From Thermodesulfobacteriota bacterium (lineage in GTDB: Bacteria > Desulfobacterota > DSM-4660 > Desulfatiglandales > Desulfatiglandaceae): a stretch of DNA of 43,921 nt. The stretch is from the NCBI GenBank assembly GCA_028278625.1, contig JANQDY010000073.1, positions 1-43,921 of the forward strand, read 5' to 3'. Below the pieces are notes generated by a model that saw only the letters and a program-made list of their open reading frames with translations, searched no databases and was not told the DNA's origin. The translations under genes and the position numbers were made by a program. The first letter of the stretch is position 1. Every line of letters starts with the position of its first letter. This document shows, in pieces, positions 42,194-43,921 of this stretch.

Positions 42194-42640
42194 TTATCTG
42201 ACGATCGTTACCGGGCAGTGAGCTTTGGCCACGACTTCTGACGCAACTGAACCCATCAGCATCCTCGTAACGCCGGTTCTTCCGGTAGATCCCATGATAA
42301 TGTGACGAAAATCCTCTTCTTCTGCGTAATGAACAATTGCGGCCGCAATGTTTCGATGGGCCGGAATTCGGATGCAACTAAAGTTTTTCAGTCCGGCTTC
42401 GATTGCTACCTCATTGGCATACTTTAATTCGACGTATTCCTGGGCCTCCGCCGCCTCGACCACGACTGCACCAAGATAACGGGCTTCCTCAGGGGTCGAT
42501 TCAGCCCTTGATACGTTGATAAAGTGCAATTCTGCGTCATCCACTTGCTTGGCCAACCGAACCGCAAATCGGATTGCCTTCTGAGCCGACTTTGAGCCAT
42601 CTGTGGCGCAAAGCATTTTTCTTCCAAAGTCTCCTTCCAT
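42194..42640 (-). CDS. Universal stress protein (UspA family)
   Basis: The 148-residue protein is a single Usp domain: CATDGSKSAQKAIRFAVRLA at the start and the ATP-binding signature GSTGRTGVTRMLMGSVAS near the C-terminus (G-2x-G-9x-G-S/A), followed by HCPVTIVR. The complete motif predicts ATP binding. ATG 42640 is chosen because AAGGAG is eight bases upstream and overlaps the alternative GTG at 42649. It starts 18 bases after the permease stop, a common pairing in which the Usp protein regulates the transporter. Confidence 0.93.
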   Translation of the reverse strand: MEGDFGRKMLCATDGSKSAQKAIRFAVRLAKQVDDAELHFINVSRAESTPEEARYLGAVVVEAAEAQEYVELKYANEVAIEAGLKNFSCIRIPAHRNIAAAIVHYAEEEDFRHIIMGSTGRTGVTRMLMGSVASEVVAKAHCPVTIVR

Positions 42641-42658
42641 AATCTCCACTCCTTCTTA

Positions 42659-43921
42659 TCAGTATCCAACAGGTTTCGGCCAATCCATCTGCCACTGCTC
42701 GACCCGGCTCACATACTTATATCGATGGAAGTGAAACCAGATGGAAATGGCAATGTAAAAGGTCATAGCGGAAAGCAACTGGAACCCGTAGCCCAGAAAA
42801 ACGGCAAAAAAGGTGATGGCGCAAAGGCCTAAGAGCGTCAGACAGGGCAGCGGGTACATGGGATGGATATACCCCCTGCGAATGGTGCCCAGCGGGTATT
42901 TCCTGCGAAACAGGAACATATTGAGTGGCATGAAAGTGTATTCAAGCAGGCCGGACAAAATGGAAAAGGTAATCACCTGATCCAGTAGCCCCGTAAATCC
43001 AAATGAAATCGCCACGGGCGCGAGGAAGAGCAGTGCCCTGTAGGGTGTTCGGTACTTTGGGTGCACCGCACCGAACCATGCGGGCAGAAAACGATCCCGG
43101 CTCATGGCAAACCATGCTCGGGATGCGTCACAAATCGTGCCATTGGCTGAAGCAAGCGCTGTAAAAAGCGTGCCGATGAAGAGCATCACCTGCACAAAGG
43201 GATTTCCAACGACCCGGGCTGCATCATAGAGGGGCAGATAGCATCCTCCCAGGTATTCCCAGGGAATGAGTCCGGAGGCCACATACCATGTCACAGTGGC
43301 GCCGATTAAGAGGGTCATCATGCCGCACAGGGTTCCCAAAGGTAGCGCACGGGGCACGGAACGTGCTTCTTCTGCGCATTGAGATGTTCCTTCGATTCCC
43401 AGGTAATACCATATGGCGAATTGAAATGCGGCAATAACGCCCAGCCATCCGTAAGGAAGTTCCACCAGCATTTCCTTGTGGTGGACAAACTCTCCCTGAT
43501 TCCAGCCCTGAGCGCCAAAAAAGATAATGAAAATTGCAATGTAGGCAATGGCCGTTATGATCAGGTTTGTGGTGAGTGTAATGAAAACGCCCCGGTAATT
43601 CAAAAAGACCAGAATGGCAATGGTAAAAACGACAAAAGGTTTAGGATCGAGGTTGGGATGATTGAAGAAGTCTCCTGCGGCAGCCACCACCAGGTCCCCC
43701 ACAACGAGCGCATCGGCGGCTTCCAGCATGGTGTAGGCGAACACAAGAAAAAGCCCCACATTGAAAGCCATCAATGGGCCGATAATATGTTTGGCCTGTG
43801 CATACTGACCCCCGGCGGATCCCACCGAAGAGGTCACTTCGGAGTCGATGAGGGAAACACAGGTATAGAGGAGACCGATGAACCAGCAGGCGATGATAGA
43901 ACCGATAGCGCCGCCTTTTCC
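42659..43921 (-). CDS. APC-family amino acid/amine permease (N-terminus beyond window)
   Basis: The frame is open to the window edge, giving 420 C-terminal residues. The first visible part, GAIGSIIACWFIGLLYTCVS followed by SSVGSAGGQY, corresponds to the end of TM1 through TM2 of APC transporters, so only a short N-terminus is missing. About eleven hydrophobic helices follow. IWYYLGIEGTSQCAEEARSVPRALPLG and ANGTICDASRAWFAMSRDRFLPAWFG are the family's conserved TM6-7 and TM8 regions. Ethanolamine permeases (EutP-like/Eat) share these features; an amino acid substrate is equally possible. The apparent start at 43837 is an internal GTG and not the real one. Confidence 0.88.
   Translation of the reverse strand, partial: GKGGAIGSIIACWFIGLLYTCVSLIDSEVTSSVGSAGGQYAQAKHIIGPLMAFNVGLFLVFAYTMLEAADALVVGDLVVAAAGDFFNHPNLDPKPFVVFTIAILVFLNYRGVFITLTTNLIITAIAYIAIFIIFFGAQGWNQGEFVHHKEMLVELPYGWLGVIAAFQFAIWYYLGIEGTSQCAEEARSVPRALPLGTLCGMMTLLIGATVTWYVASGLIPWEYLGGCYLPLYDAARVVGNPFVQVMLFIGTLFTALASANGTICDASRAWFAMSRDRFLPAWFGAVHPKYRTPYRALLFLAPVAISFGFTGLLDQVITFSILSGLLEYTFMPLNMFLFRRKYPLGTIRRGYIHPMYPLPCLTLLGLCAITFFAVFLGYGFQLLSAMTFYIAISIWFHFHRYKYVSRVEQWQMDWPKPVGY

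Noticed and set aside
1..43921. CRISPR arrays, tRNA or rRNA genes, insertion sequences, phage genes
   Set aside because: No regularly spaced repeats, cloverleaf sequences, transposase motifs or structural phage genes were found on reading both strands.

Overview
The window reads as chromosomal DNA from an anaerobic, moderately GC-rich Gram-negative bacterium, most likely a member of the Desulfobacterota (a sulfate reducer or syntroph). This is an inference from gene content: a three-part molybdenum hydroxylase, a split archaeal-type glutamate synthase, a ferredoxin-domain aldo/keto reductase and a PAS hybrid kinase opening with SRKPTYEELEEKV, an N-terminus common in that group. No rRNA, tRNA, CRISPR array, insertion sequence or phage gene was seen.

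Layout. 302-3925: molybdenum hydroxylase operon (FAD, 2Fe-2S and Mo subunits). 4000-5357: decayed genes (PIN fragment, benzoylformate decarboxylase with an internal deletion and a nonsense codon, start of an AraC gene). 5360-9503: secreted GH18 chitinase with a one-base frameshift, vapBC toxin-antitoxin pair, remnant of a second chitin-binding module, intact AraC regulator. 9581-12904: large unknown lipoprotein and a periplasmic solute-binding protein. 13031-18699: FKBP isomerase, conserved unknowns, SulP/STAS fragment, ATPase-acetyltransferase fusion, alpha/beta hydrolase, EamA exporter. 18743-23124: aromatic amino acid operon on the minus strand (DAHP synthase, AroB, aminotransferase, prephenate dehydrogenase) preceded by a transcription attenuator with a Phe/Tyr/Trp-rich leader peptide. 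23254-29593: XRE-cupin regulator and three-gene glutamate synthase operon. 29668-31698: MazG-like, B3/4-domain and class I amidotransferase genes. 31759-37114: signalling block (dCache membrane sensor without an output domain, membrane PAS-exonuclease, hybrid histidine kinase). 37192-39279: SDR and ferredoxin-type aldo/keto reductase. 39482-43921: minus-strand cluster of an APC permease (cut by the window edge), universal stress protein, two membrane proteins, a DUF294-type nucleotidyltransferase and another small membrane protein.

Best leads. (1) The aro attenuator is fully readable: promoter, leader peptide, antiterminator option, terminator and T-run. (2) The glutamate synthase operon has a perfect 19-bp palindrome at its predicted transcription start, and its reductase carries a second, degenerate glutamate-synthase barrel. 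(3) A dCache receptor with no output domain sits just upstream of a membrane HAMP/PAS protein whose output is an intact DEDDh exonuclease; a DUF294 nucleotidyltransferase of a family often found beside such exonucleases lies 5 kb away. (4) The region 4000-9500 shows repeated gene decay and duplicated chitin-binding and AraC segments. All calls come from reading the sequence; no database search was run.
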